64,000 nucleotides of DNA from a bacterium (lineage in GTDB: Bacteria; Bacillota; Bacilli; Lactobacillales; Streptococcaceae): NCBI GenBank assembly GCA_905221375.1, contig CAJNCY010000003.1, positions 62,001 through 126,000 of the forward strand, read 5' to 3'. The position numbers and the translations under genes are program-made. Within the stretch, counting starts at the first letter, position 1; each line of letters begins with the position of its first letter. This document shows positions 1 through 7,305 of the stretch, piece by piece. Under the pieces are notes generated by a model. The model saw only the letters and a list, made by a program, of their open reading frames with translations. It was not told the origin of the DNA and ran no database searches.

Positions 1-54
1 CATTTTGTAATTGGCTAGCTTCTTCCTGAGATAGCCCATACCTTTCAATGTCAT
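1..54 (-). CDS. 5' end of a phage gene, cut by the window
   Basis: An open frame starts with ATG at 54 on the minus strand and runs out of the window after 18 codons (begins MTLKGMGYLRKKL). A GAAAGGTAG ribosome binding site lies upstream. It follows the HNH gene in the direction of transcription, where phages usually place terminase or portal genes, so a packaging or structural role is likely. The fragment is too short to identify. Confidence 0.5.
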   Translation of the reverse strand, partial: MTLKGMGYLRKKLANYKM

Positions 55-111
55 TTTATACAACTACCTTTCATTTCCCGCGAGAAAAAATGTACAGTGA
101 CGGTGTGAAGC

Positions 112-150
112 CCTGAAGCACCGAGGGGGAGGGGGTCATCCCCCCACCTT
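112..150. other. G/C-rich block, possible cos region
   Basis: A strongly G/C-rich stretch with runs of G and C that can pair (gagggggaggggg facing cccccc) sits between the HNH gene and the next late gene, in otherwise AT-rich DNA. Cohesive-end sites of many Gram-positive phages lie beside an HNH gene and the terminase genes. The cos assignment is inference; no staggered cut can be read from sequence alone. Confidence 0.35.
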
Positions 151-247
151 GGCAGGAACACTCATCCTTTTTTTCAATCTCTGTCTAATTATTTTTTTAT
201 AACAAGACCTATTTATTCTTTTTAAATGATTACTGATGGTTTTAATA

Positions 248-592
248 TTAACTCTTATATTTAAACCAATCTGTACTTTGTGGCAAGTTCCTATTGCCAA
301 TGACCTTTGTTCCATTTGTCTTCTCATCAGCATATAGCTTGTCAGACTTCTGTCTATTGCATTGCCAATGCGCCAACTGCAAGTTAGCTATGTCAGATGG
401 ATGTCCGTTCTTATTTACTGGAACGATGTGGTCAATGACTGGACTTAATGGATGAGGATATCTCAGGTCTTTATCTACAGGCTGGCCACATATCCCACAA
501 GTGTTTCTTGTCTTTAAGATAATCTTTTTATTCTTCTCAAAGGCTACCCTGTGTGGTCCACTACGGTCCGCTCGGAGGGGGTTGGTATTCAT
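248..592 (-). CDS. HNH endonuclease
   Basis: A 114-aa protein with a classic HNH fold: CGICG near residue 33, DHIVPV near 53, then NLQLAHWQCNRQKSDK near 72 (the N and second H). The two CxxC-like pairs are zinc ligands. HNH proteins next to the terminase work with it in cos cleavage in HK97-like phages, and the position at the start of the late region fits that role. The ATG at 592 has no close Shine-Dalgarno; the upstream sequence is C-rich and contains a repeat of the first codons. Confidence 0.85.
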   Translation of the reverse strand: MNTNPLRADRSGPHRVAFEKNKKIILKTRNTCGICGQPVDKDLRYPHPLSPVIDHIVPVNKNGHPSDIANLQLAHWQCNRQKSDKLYADEKTNGTKVIGNRNLPQSTDWFKYKS

Positions 593-636
593 CTAGGGAG
601 GGGGTCCTTTCTTTTTAAGGGAGGGGGTTGGTATTC
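574..636. repeat. 17-bp direct repeat at the HNH start
   Basis: The sequence ggagggggttggtattc occurs exactly at 574-590 (covering the first codons of the HNH gene) and again at 620-636. A third related block, agggagggggtcc, lies between them at 594-606. The blocks are C-rich on the coding strand. They could be protein-binding repeats of the packaging region or a duplication of the gene start. Confidence 0.7.
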
Positions 637-730
637 TCAAATGTACCCCTCGGTATCTTTCAAAGCAGGGGTGTTTTTAGTGCACCCACCCCCTCTTATA
701 TTTAACATATCTTATATTCTGTTAAATAAA

Positions 731-830
731 ATTAAACAACTTCAAAGTCAAGAGTACCAAGGCTTCCACTATATTTTTCTAAAAACTAATTTACATTTTC
801 TCATTATGTAAAATAGATAGGTTGTTTAAT
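731..830. repeat. 10-bp inverted repeat downstream of the late recombinase
   Basis: Attaaacaac at 731-740 is the exact reverse complement of gttgtttaat at 821-830. The right arm covers the stop codon of the recombinase gene. A smaller hairpin (tttacat/atgtaaa) lies inside. The interval has no gene. It may be a terminator-like fold or a recombinase target; neither is shown. Confidence 0.5.
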
Positions 831-1392
831 AGTCAAATGATAGTATACTCTGGTCAAGTTCGTCTTGACTGTAACCAATATATCCTAGTGTGATGTCTGG
901 TGTAGAGTGGTTAAATATCTTTTGAAGGATAGCTACATTACTATTCTTTTTGTAATGATGATAGCCAAATGTCTTCCTCATTGAATGAGTCCCTATGTGA
1001 TTCAAGCCTACATACTTAGCTGCGTCTTGCAGTATTTGATAAACTGCTACCCTTCCAATGTGTGTGATACGAACACCATCTGTTCTCTTTTTCTTTTTAC
1101 TTGGAAAGAGATAATCATACTCTGCTAACTGATTATCTTTAATGTATCGATTGATTTCTTTTCTGAGAGGTGGACTGATTGGAAAATACCTTATCTTCCC
1201 TGTCTTCTTCTCTTTTAGTTCAATCCTATCAGCAATCACTTGTTTAACTTGAAGAGGTACTATGTCGCTCACTCTTAGACCAGAATAGATTCCAAACATG
1301 AACAAAACATAGTTTCTATCGCTTTTGTTCTTCAAGTAATCTTTGATTCGTTCGATATCGTCTAGATCACGAATTGGTTCTACTTTCTTCAT
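826..1392 (-). CDS. Late-region tyrosine recombinase (XerC/D or integrase-like)
   Basis: A 188-aa tyrosine recombinase catalytic domain with little N-terminal region. Catalytic residues are visible: R40 (SGLR), H136-xx-R139 (HSMR), H162 (NHS) and Y171 (LGYIGY). The ATG at 1392 is chosen because AAGGAG lies 8 nt upstream; an upstream extension would run through the tRNA-like RNA. It sits after ArpU at the late-region entry, far from the integrase at the prophage edge. Such second recombinases are common in streptococcal prophages, but their job (dimer resolution, DNA inversion or none) is not established. Confidence 0.85.
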   Translation of the reverse strand: MKKVEPIRDLDDIERIKDYLKNKSDRNYVLFMFGIYSGLRVSDIVPLQVKQVIADRIELKEKKTGKIRYFPISPPLRKEINRYIKDNQLAEYDYLFPSKKKKRTDGVRITHIGRVAVYQILQDAAKYVGLNHIGTHSMRKTFGYHHYKKNSNVAILQKIFNHSTPDITLGYIGYSQDELDQSILSFDY

Positions 1393-1410
1393 GTACCTCT
1401 CCTTCCTACA

Positions 1411-1431
1411 TAAAAAGCCACTGATCGTGGC
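1411..1431 (-). terminator. Rho-independent terminator before the recombinase gene
   Basis: On the minus strand, GCCAC-gatca-GTGGC is followed by TTTTTA. It ends the transcript carrying the tRNA-like RNA and lies about 20 nt before the recombinase start, so it could attenuate that gene. Confidence 0.75.
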
Positions 1432-1440
1432 ATTGAATAT

Positions 1441-1540
1441 GACAGTAGCTGGAATTGAACCAGCTGGTCTAGCAGTAAAACGTACGCTTGGTAAAAGTTT
1501 CAAGGAGACCCAAACAACCTGCTAACCTGTCCTTACTGTC
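1441..1540 (-). ncRNA. tRNA-like structured RNA
   Basis: Read on the minus strand, 100 nt are closed by a perfect 7-bp stem (GACAGTA at 1540-1534 with TACTGTC at 1447-1441). Directly inside the 3' arm is a canonical T-arm: 5-bp stem GCTGG/CCAGC around loop TTCAATT. No standard D-arm or 7-nt anticodon loop could be drawn in the 67 nt between, and no CCA end is encoded. An internal pairing TAGCAG with CTGCTA competes with GGTCT with AGACC. It is preceded by a UUCG hairpin and followed by a terminator. It could be a degenerate phage tRNA, a tRNA mimic or a regulatory leader. Confidence 0.55.
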
Positions 1541-1542
1541 TA

Positions 1543-1558
1543 AGAGGCCGAAGCCTCT
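1543..1558 (-). other. UUCG-capped hairpin upstream of the tRNA-like RNA
   Basis: Minus strand AGAGGC-TTCG-GCCTCT: a 6-bp stem with the very stable UUCG tetraloop, 2 nt before the tRNA-like closing stem. On the plus strand the same hairpin is followed by a loose T-rich stretch. It probably belongs to the same structured transcript. Confidence 0.6.
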
Positions 1559-1655
1559 GTATTTTTAGGAGTCCTCATGACTGTTCGTTGCCAATCATTG
1601 GATAATACTATTTTAGCACGTAAAAATTGATATTTACTCTTGACTTACTCCGCTC

Positions 1656-2081
1656 TTACTCCAGAATTACAACTTGTTCACCACTTCGATATAGCTCTGC
1701 AAATGCCAGTAGAGCTTTGCCAAGAATTTCATAATATGAACTTTCTGAAATTGCAAGCTCATTATATACTGTTTCATCTTTTTTAGGATGCCATACAAGG
1801 TACTTCTCGTATATGATTTTACGATAGTAAGGGTCATGTAAATTACTAACCGCCTGCTCAATAGCATCTATCTCTAACTCTGCATCAACTTTTCGGATTG
1901 CCAGTTTCTCAACTTGGCTAGTTGTATTATTCCCAGGGCATCGTGGCATAAAAGAGTATGTATTTGTCACTTTCTGACCGTCTGTATCATTTGCTACACG
2001 ACGCCAATGAGGATACCCTTCTAATACTTTCTTGGCATTTTCTTTTGTTTTGACTTCGTTTACTTCTGGAAAGAAAGGCAT
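1656..2081 (-). CDS. ArpU-family phage late transcription regulator
   Basis: A 141-aa protein with the ArpU layout: an N-terminal region with NAKKVLEGYPHWRRVA, then a sigma-like helical C-terminus (SNLHDPYYRKIIYEKYL, then AISESSYYEILGKALLAFA as a helix-turn-helix). ArpU proteins activate late genes in streptococcal and enterococcal phages. Its place as the last early gene, just before the recombinase, HNH and packaging genes, fits a switch from early to late transcription. Confidence 0.88.
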   Translation of the reverse strand: MPFFPEVNEVKTKENAKKVLEGYPHWRRVANDTDGQKVTNTYSFMPRCPGNNTTSQVEKLAIRKVDAELEIDAIEQAVSNLHDPYYRKIIYEKYLVWHPKKDETVYNELAISESSYYEILGKALLAFAELYRSGEQVVILE

Positions 2082-2111
2082 TGTTCACCTCGTTTCTATA
2101 CCGTTTAAATT

Positions 2112-2975
2112 CTATTCTTTATTCGTAATCACGCTACCTGCACCGTTGACAGTGACCCAGCCATGCTTCTCTCTGGCTTCTGCTTCTTTCATCCGGATAA
2201 GATTGTCTGTGATTGAGTCTGACTTAGCTTTGTTGGCCTTGGCTTCACCTTCTGCTTTGATGATGCCTGCGTCTGCTTCTGCTTGAGCTTGAACTTTCTT
2301 TGTATCGGCTTCAACTTTAGCTTTTTCCTGTTCCTGTTTAGCTGTATCTATTTCCTTTTGTTTGACCGATTCATTTTTGATTGCTGCTTCAATCTCATCG
2401 CCTGCATCTTGGTCTGTGATGGTAAAAGAAACAAACTCCAAATCGTAAGACTCAAATTTTTCTTTAAGAGCTTTGTCGATCATTTCATAAACTTCAGTAC
2501 GCTTATTACCGAGGATATCGTAAATATCGTAATTACCTGTTACAGATTCAATAGCACGCTGAACAGCAGGAGATACTACGCTATTATTCACGTTTTCTAA
2601 GTCTGTGTAATTAGAGAATACCGTCATAGCTTTCTCCTTATTGACACGATATTTCACATCGATATTGGTGTTGAGCCACTGACCATCTTTAGTCTGAGTC
2701 GTGATTTTCTCCATTGTTTTTGTTTGAACAGATGTCGATAAGGTGTAGACTTTATCAATAAATGGCATTTTTAGATGATATCCTGTTTGCAGGGTGTTTT
2801 CTTGCACACCTCCGATCGCACTGACCTTTACTCCAACCGTATTAGCTGGGATACGCTTAACGGCCGTGAGACGAAAAATCCCAAGTGAAGCAACGGCTGC
2901 GACTGTAATGATACCGCCCTTAGCAAGTTTTGTAAGTGTCGTTTTTCCTGTTTCGTGATTGTATTGTGTAAACAT
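2112..2975 (-). CDS. SPFH/prohibitin-domain membrane protein
   Basis: A 287-aa protein with an N-terminal hydrophobic anchor (about residues 20-40), an SPFH band-7 domain (about 45-200; VKRIPANTVGVKV, then TKDGQWLNTNIDVKYRV) and a long charged Ala/Glu/Lys coiled coil (about 205-270). AAGGAG precedes the ATG. Cellular SPFH proteins oligomerise into membrane rings and protect or organise membrane proteases. Phage versions have been seen in several genomes, and their role is unknown; membrane remodelling or defence against host proteases or other phages are possibilities. Confidence 0.85.
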   Translation of the reverse strand: MFTQYNHETGKTTLTKLAKGGIITVAAVASLGIFRLTAVKRIPANTVGVKVSAIGGVQENTLQTGYHLKMPFIDKVYTLSTSVQTKTMEKITTQTKDGQWLNTNIDVKYRVNKEKAMTVFSNYTDLENVNNSVVSPAVQRAIESVTGNYDIYDILGNKRTEVYEMIDKALKEKFESYDLEFVSFTITDQDAGDEIEAAIKNESVKQKEIDTAKQEQEKAKVEADTKKVQAQAEADAGIIKAEGEAKANKAKSDSITDNLIRMKEAEAREKHGWVTVNGAGSVITNKE

Positions 2976-3047
2976 TGTTTTTACTCCTTTTTTAAATTAT
3001 TTTTCCATCAAAAACTAGTGTTATTGTGCCTGTACCATCTTAGAGTT

Positions 3048-3401
3048 TTAATGCATTTCATTTACACGCTCCAAAAGTTCTAAGATTATTCGATTCCATT
3101 CTTCAGTTGTTGTTTCTCTAAAATCAAACTGAGACATCATTTCAGCTCTTTTGAATAACGCCCTCTTAAAGAATGGAGTTTTTTTATAAAAATCCATATC
3201 ATCTGTTTTAAATTCGGTTATGATTTTCTTTCCGTACCCCTCTATTTCTACATAAACTCTTGTTTTACTATAGAGATGAAGAGGCTCCGCCCAAACACTT
3301 CCTTTCAAGTCTGAATCATCGACTTTTTTAAGCATTAACGATATTTTCTTAGCTTCACTCTCTTTTTTAGCACCACTGAAAGGGTATCTTTTTGGTCTCA
3401 T
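3048..3401 (-). CDS. Hypothetical phage protein
   Basis: A 117-aa protein, charged at both ends, with no recognised motif. The start (MRPKRYPFSG) has GAGGTAG upstream. A central VWAEPLHLYSKTRVYVEI stretch suggests beta structure, and the C-terminal third is helical. It belongs to the leftward early operon. Confidence 0.7.
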   Translation of the reverse strand: MRPKRYPFSGAKKESEAKKISLMLKKVDDSDLKGSVWAEPLHLYSKTRVYVEIEGYGKKIITEFKTDDMDFYKKTPFFKRALFKRAEMMSQFDFRETTTEEWNRIILELLERVNEMH

Positions 3402-3410
3402 TTTTCTACC

Positions 3411-3590
3411 TCAATTCCTACCGTAATGTTTACTCGCTCCATGCAAATAATACGTTCCATCTTTCCGCTTGTTCACGTAATACGTGTACTGCCCATCTGG
3501 ACTAGCGTAAGAAATCTGCTTCTCTCCTGCCCAGACACCGTTGTCACGCATCATGTGGCAATTTTCCATAATCCATTCTACGTCAGGCAT
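3411..3590 (-). CDS. Small hypothetical phage protein
   Basis: A 59-aa frame (MPDVEWIMENCHMMRDNG... ending HYGRN). The ATG at 3590 overlaps the end of the YopX-like gene by 8 nt, and AGGAG lies about 9 nt upstream, which is typical of a translationally coupled phage gene. The middle has an ISYASPDGQYTYYVNKR beta-hairpin-like segment. Function unknown. Confidence 0.7.
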   Translation of the reverse strand: MPDVEWIMENCHMMRDNGVWAGEKQISYASPDGQYTYYVNKRKDGTYYLHGASKHYGRN

Positions 3591-4044
3591 CTAGTAACTC
3601 CTGGTTCTCATAGATGTTGCCGATGATTTCAAACTCAAAATCTTTATCATTTACCAATTCAGCGAACGAAAGATGTTCATCTTCCATATGAATGAATAGA
3701 GATGATTCGGGATATCTAGTTTTACCGAATTCAAAACAAGCTTCACCTTTCACCACTTCGACGTAATTAACACCTTCGACCGAGCCATCTACATAGCCCT
3801 CGTGACAATATTCATTCCACTCGTCATTAAATTTTAAAACATCCCCCTCAAAGATTTCCTTCCCGTTCTTATCTTTGAGTCCTGTTGATTGCATGAGGTT
3901 CAATTCTGACTTTTCGAAAGGAATAGGAATTCCGTAGTCCGATGTTGGTTTCTCCATGTTGCAAATCAAGCCGTTATCTGTGATAAAAAAATGTTCTACG
4001 AATTTCTTTTCTACGTTATCCCACGCTCTAAATTTTGGTATCAT
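3583..4044 (-). CDS. YopX-family phage protein
   Basis: A 153-aa protein with the YopX signature: MIPKFRAWD at the N-terminus, QSTGLKDKNGKEIFEGDVL in the middle and a C-terminal FEFEIIGNIYENQELL. YopX proteins are common in Firmicutes phages and form beta-rich assemblies of unknown function. AAGGAG lies before the ATG. Confidence 0.88.
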   Translation of the reverse strand: MIPKFRAWDNVEKKFVEHFFITDNGLICNMEKPTSDYGIPIPFEKSELNLMQSTGLKDKNGKEIFEGDVLKFNDEWNEYCHEGYVDGSVEGVNYVEVVKGEACFEFGKTRYPESSLFIHMEDEHLSFAELVNDKDFEFEIIGNIYENQELLDA

Positions 4045-4055
4045 GCTAACACTCC

Positions 4056-4334
4056 TTAAATAAACAAACTAGCTAACCATATTAAAAATGCACATGTAAT
4101 GATTTTTGAAATACTACTTCTTACAGCATACGAATAATCCTCTTCAGATTCTTTTTTGCTAGATAATACAGGCCAGATGAAAGATAGTAGTGCATCCATC
4201 CCTAAAGCTTGCCAGACTGTAATTTTACCAACTGGAACAATTGTTGTGATAATCTCATTCCAACCATACTGAACTACAAATGGCGATGCAACGATTACAA
4301 ATACCGCTCCTAATACAATTCCTAGTCTTCTCAT
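4056..4334 (-). CDS. Small membrane protein
   Basis: A 92-aa protein starting MRRLGIVLGAVFVIVASP at 4334, where GAGGAGG gives a strong ribosome binding site; the longer frame overlaps the upstream gene with no site. There are three hydrophobic segments (about residues 5-22, 30-52 and 75-92). No family recognised. Confidence 0.65.
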   Translation of the reverse strand: MRRLGIVLGAVFVIVASPFVVQYGWNEIITTIVPVGKITVWQALGMDALLSFIWPVLSSKKESEEDYSYAVRSSISKIITCAFLIWLASLFI

Positions 4335-4335
4335 T

Positions 4336-4824
4336 TTATAAATCCTCCTCTTTGACGAACGAACCATCAATCCAGCGACCTTTGCGGTCTTTGATTTCTT
4401 GGTAAGCCAATTCAAAACATTCTTCGAAGCTATAACCAAGTGCTTTGCTGATTGATTTTAGATAGCCGATTGAATGCGTTAAATTATATCGACACATTTT
4501 CTTGCTGGTTAAATCCTTATTCAATTGAAAATTACTAATGTTAGCACTTAACCATTTAAAGGGAAGCATCACATCTTTATTTTCGATGAAACTTACTTCC
4601 TCAAAGATCTCCTGCACATCCTCTTTAATCAGCAATGCCAACCCGACAATCACGACTGCACAATCTCCGATACTGTCTTTGGTCAGTTGCTCATTCTTCT
4701 TGAGATAGCCTGCACACAACTCACCAAACTCCTCGCTGAGCTTAAGTGACTGCTTGTCTAACCGTCCACCGTTCTCAAGGTCACGGTCGATAAACCATTG
4801 CTTGACTTTGTCTAGTGTGTTCAT
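4336..4824 (-). CDS. MazG-like nucleotide pyrophosphohydrolase
   Basis: A 162-aa protein with a MazG-type helical core: KLSEEFGELCAGYLKK (ExxE metal-binding residues near 31-35) and DSIGDCAVVIVGLA (second acidic motif near 50-53). MazG-like enzymes hydrolyse NTPs or dNTPs and can lower alarmone or odd-nucleotide pools; phages often carry them next to replication genes. The C-terminal half (80-162) is longer than the minimal domain and not recognised. TAGGAG precedes the ATG. Confidence 0.75.
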   Translation of the reverse strand: MNTLDKVKQWFIDRDLENGGRLDKQSLKLSEEFGELCAGYLKKNEQLTKDSIGDCAVVIVGLALLIKEDVQEIFEEVSFIENKDVMLPFKWLSANISNFQLNKDLTSKKMCRYNLTHSIGYLKSISKALGYSFEECFELAYQEIKDRKGRWIDGSFVKEEDL

Positions 4825-4832
4825 AGTAACTC

Positions 4833-5288
4833 CTATCTCTTCGTTAATCTTGGTAAAATCTCATTCACGATGAATATATAATTGGGCGCAAGAATTACTT
4901 TCAAAACAATTGAAACAACTAATGTTATCAAGCTTGCGCTCGATGAAATGCAACTAACTTTTATTGGTAGTTTAAGTTCCTTTCTTTTCCGTTCAATACG
5001 TTCTAATTTAACCTCTTCTTCACTCTTACCTCTACATTCGTAGGTATAAACGATACCACCATCATAAGTAAAATATATGAGAGTTAAAACTGCTAAAACC
5101 ACTGAAGAGACAACCAGTATTGCAATTGAAATGGTTTGAAAAAGACTGAAGACGTCATAGAACATCTTTTCTTTAACAATCATTTCGTAAATCTGTGGTG
5201 CGTTCCCTTTAAATGTTATAAGCAAAGAACTTACTTCATCAACTGTCATATTCAGCATTTTTGCTAAAGCTTGTAAAATATCGTCCAT
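4833..5288 (-). CDS. Hypothetical membrane protein
   Basis: A 151-aa protein with two long hydrophobic segments (about residues 47-75 and 112-140) separated by a basic loop rich in K/R/E (KSEEEVKLERIERKRKELK). The start codon overlaps the stop of the upstream DUF1372 gene (TAATG), so translation is coupled. No family assigned. Confidence 0.65.
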   Translation of the reverse strand: MDDILQALAKMLNMTVDEVSSLLITFKGNAPQIYEMIVKEKMFYDVFSLFQTISIAILVVSSVVLAVLTLIYFTYDGGIVYTYECRGKSEEEVKLERIERKRKELKLPIKVSCISSSASLITLVVSIVLKVILAPNYIFIVNEILPRLTKR

Positions 5289-5548
5289 TACAACATCACC
5301 TCATCTCCAATTTTTATTTTATCGTACATATCCTTCGTAACCACGAATACCCCGTAATCACGAATCGTAATCGTGTACAACTTCCCATGTCGTCCTTTCT
5401 CAACGACACGCCCGAATATCTCAGCGCCTGCGTTGTCAGCCTTGTAGATAACCATCGGCTTCTTGTTTTCCAAATCTCGAATCCTGTCCATCTGCCAGAT
5501 GTTCAATCCAGCAGAAACAAGAATCCATACTACGATGAATCGTTTCAA
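5288..5548 (-). CDS. DUF1372-family phage protein
   Basis: An 86-aa protein with an N-terminal hydrophobic segment (IVVWILVSAGLNIW) and a conserved small beta domain (MVIYKADNAGAEIFGRVVEKG, then YTITIRDYGVF). This matches the streptococcal phage DUF1372 family, which is membrane-anchored and has no known function. Confidence 0.75.
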   Translation of the reverse strand: MKRFIVVWILVSAGLNIWQMDRIRDLENKKPMVIYKADNAGAEIFGRVVEKGRHGKLYTITIRDYGVFVVTKDMYDKIKIGDEVML

Positions 5549-5560
5549 TCTGTGATCTCC

Positions 5561-5854
5561 TTACTTTTTTGAATTCTTTCGTTTAAAGACCGGATTATGT
5601 CTTTCTTTTTCCTTCTGTTTGTGGTAATTATTGTCTTTATCAAAAACAGAGTTTTCATCTCTCATAATTTTTTTTACAACATATGGATTCATTAACTCTT
5701 TTTCCTTTTTCTTTGGTTTTACATTTATTTCTAGAAAGAAAGATTGATTTGGAATTTCAAGTGCGAAAGTTGTTGTATTGTTATCAGGAGAGTTTAAAAG
5801 ATTACCAATTTCAAGAATAAGCTCAGTAATACTACTTCCAAGCGTTAATGCCAT
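5561..5854 (-). CDS. Hypothetical phage protein
   Basis: A 97-aa frame starting MALTLGSSITELILEIG at 5854, with AGGAGGTGG upstream. The N-terminal half is mixed hydrophobic and the C-terminal third very basic (KQKEKERHNPVFKRKNSKK), which could bind nucleic acid. No family recognised. Confidence 0.6.
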   Translation of the reverse strand: MALTLGSSITELILEIGNLLNSPDNNTTTFALEIPNQSFFLEINVKPKKKEKELMNPYVVKKIMRDENSVFDKDNNYHKQKEKERHNPVFKRKNSKK

Positions 5855-5866
5855 CACTCCACCTCC

Positions 5867-6202
5867 TCATTTTTCTAACGTTTTGATTACACTTTCAATC
5901 TGTTCTTTCTTCTTCTGCAATTCTTCCAAACTTTTGACTTCTAATGCTTTTTTAATAATTTCAAGTTGTTCAATTTCTTTTTTAAACTTTATAAGTTCTT
6001 CAACTTTATGAGCATAATCCCTAAAATTATTTGCCCATTCATATTCATCCCAACCAAAAGTTCTTAAAAATTCTTGTTTTAAGTCATAGTATTTTCTTAC
6101 CAAATCTCTATTGACCATCGCTTGAGAGTACATAATATAAAATGTCATAGCCGAAATTAGTAAGCAAGCTATAAACATTCCCCAAAACATTAAATTTTCC
6201 AT
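5867..6202 (-). CDS. Membrane-anchored coiled-coil protein
   Basis: A 111-aa protein with one N-terminal transmembrane helix (about residues 5-27) followed by a predicted coiled coil (about 60-111) rich in E and K. GAGGAGGTGG precedes the ATG. Small anchored coiled-coil proteins are frequent in phage early regions; function unknown. Confidence 0.65.
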   Translation of the reverse strand: MENLMFWGMFIACLLISAMTFYIMYSQAMVNRDLVRKYYDLKQEFLRTFGWDEYEWANNFRDYAHKVEELIKFKKEIEQLEIIKKALEVKSLEELQKKKEQIESVIKTLEK

Positions 6203-6709
6203 TTAGTCCACCTCCTCAATCTCAATCCCTGGGCAATCGAATACCCAGCCAAAGCCAGCTTCTTCTAGTTCTTTGCGGGTGTGCTCCCCTCGTTTTGAAC
6301 TGTCATATGTTCTTGCGAAAAAGTATCTTTTTACACCAAAACCGTAAACTAAAAGATTTTCTTCAATTTCCCCTTTTATCTTTACCCGATACCGCTTTTC
6401 GTTCTCGACCTCGTAGCCGAAAATCCAAGCTAGTGCGAATGTTTCTTGGTTATCTAAGTCTTCAAAGATCCAACGATAAACGCTTTTGTTTTTTGCTTCT
6501 TCAGAACGATATAATGCGTGAGCTAAAGTAATTTTCTTGACTTTGCAATACTCAATCCAATCCGCCACAAACTGCGGAACTTTGACTGGTTTTTGTTCGT
6601 CAAGACTTTTAATAAGCTCCTTTATATATACATAAACTGCCCAGCCAGTAAGTCTTATGAGGGTTTCTTTCTGTACCTCAATCCTTTTTAACGCTTCCTG
6701 CTTATTCAT
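6203..6709 (-). CDS. DUF1642-family phage protein
   Basis: A 168-aa protein starting MNKQEALKRIE at 6709, overlapping the upstream gene by 8 nt with GGAG upstream; a longer frame only runs back over that gene. It carries the DUF1642 pattern: VKVPQFVADWIEYCK in the middle, then a C-terminal RYFFARTYDSSKRGEHTRKELEEAGFGW region given here in parts. The family is restricted to phages and prophages of lactic acid bacteria and has no known function. Confidence 0.8.
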   Translation of the reverse strand: MNKQEALKRIEVQKETLIRLTGWAVYVYIKELIKSLDEQKPVKVPQFVADWIEYCKVKKITLAHALYRSEEAKNKSVYRWIFEDLDNQETFALAWIFGYEVENEKRYRVKIKGEIEENLLVYGFGVKRYFFARTYDSSKRGEHTRKELEEAGFGWVFDCPGIEIEEVD

Positions 6710-7010
6710 CTTCCAACTCCCTCTCGTAATCATCAACCAAACTATCCAACCATGCCCAAGGGTCACAATTTCCAATCGGTTCAACATCCCTTTCTTGCAA
6801 CCAAGCTGAGAAATCAACCAAATTGCCAATATCAATCGTAAAGTAATCACTCCACGACCAGTAAGTTAGATAGATGTCAGTGGTTTCTCCTGTTTCATCT
6901 TCGACAGTCACATAACCATTCTCAACCATAGCTGTTCCGTAGCAAAGATCACATGTTCCTGTCAACTCTTCTTGGACATCGGAATTAAATGCAATTACTT
7001 TATATTTCAT
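6702..7010 (-). CDS. Hypothetical acidic phage protein
   Basis: A 102-aa very acidic protein (DDYERELEDE at the end) with a TCDLCYGTA motif near residues 19-27 that could bind a metal. It overlaps both neighbours by a few bases. An acidic small protein may mimic DNA, but there is no direct support. Not recognised. Confidence 0.6.
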   Translation of the reverse strand: MKYKVIAFNSDVQEELTGTCDLCYGTAMVENGYVTVEDETGETTDIYLTYWSWSDYFTIDIGNLVDFSAWLQERDVEPIGNCDPWAWLDSLVDDYERELEDE

Positions 7011-7191
7011 CTTCCAACTCCTTTATTCTTTTCTTCCAGTTTTTCACTTTCTTTTTAAGCAAGTCACGTTCCTCAGACCTGCTAAAAGCAAGCGATTTGA
7101 CACACGGCTCAGATAGTTCTGCTATCCTTGCCTCCGTCTGCTCAATCGTGCGTTTCAGTCCTTTAATGACTGTCTGTTTGCTGTATTCCAT
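7000..7191 (-). CDS. Small coiled-coil protein
   Basis: A 63-aa, highly charged, all-helical protein (MEYSKQTVIKGLKRTIEQTEARIAEL...). Its start has only a weak site (CAGGAT), and its end overlaps the next gene by 11 nt. Function unknown. Confidence 0.6.
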   Translation of the reverse strand: MEYSKQTVIKGLKRTIEQTEARIAELSEPCVKSLAFSRSEERDLLKKKVKNWKKRIKELEDEI

Positions 7192-7206
7192 GTTTTATCC
7201 TGTTTA

Positions 7207-7251
7207 TAAAAATCCAGCTCTTGCCCCTCATGGCTCAAAGACACAAGAGCT
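7207..7251 (-). terminator. Possible terminator within the early region
   Basis: Minus strand AGCTCTTG and CAAGAGCT form an 8-bp stem with a 20-nt loop, followed by GGATTTTTAT. The 114 bp around it (7192-7305) hold no convincing gene. It may reduce transcription entering the downstream genes. Confidence 0.5.
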
Positions 7252-7305
7252 AGCAAATTCTTTATACGTCATTCGTCCAAGTCTGACGCATATTCTAGCT
7301 CGCTT

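Noticed and set aside
551..811. Plus-strand frame over the HNH start
   Set aside because: It runs through G-rich repeats with no ribosome binding site, and the HNH frame is clear on the other strand.
1441..1540. Ordinary tRNA gene
   Set aside because: The acceptor stem and T-arm are good, but no D-arm, 7-nt anticodon loop or CCA end can be drawn in the remaining 67 nt.
7192..7305. Tiny gene between the coiled-coil gene and the 7306-7533 gene
   Set aside because: The best frame is 14 codons with no ribosome binding site; a hairpin explains the interval better.
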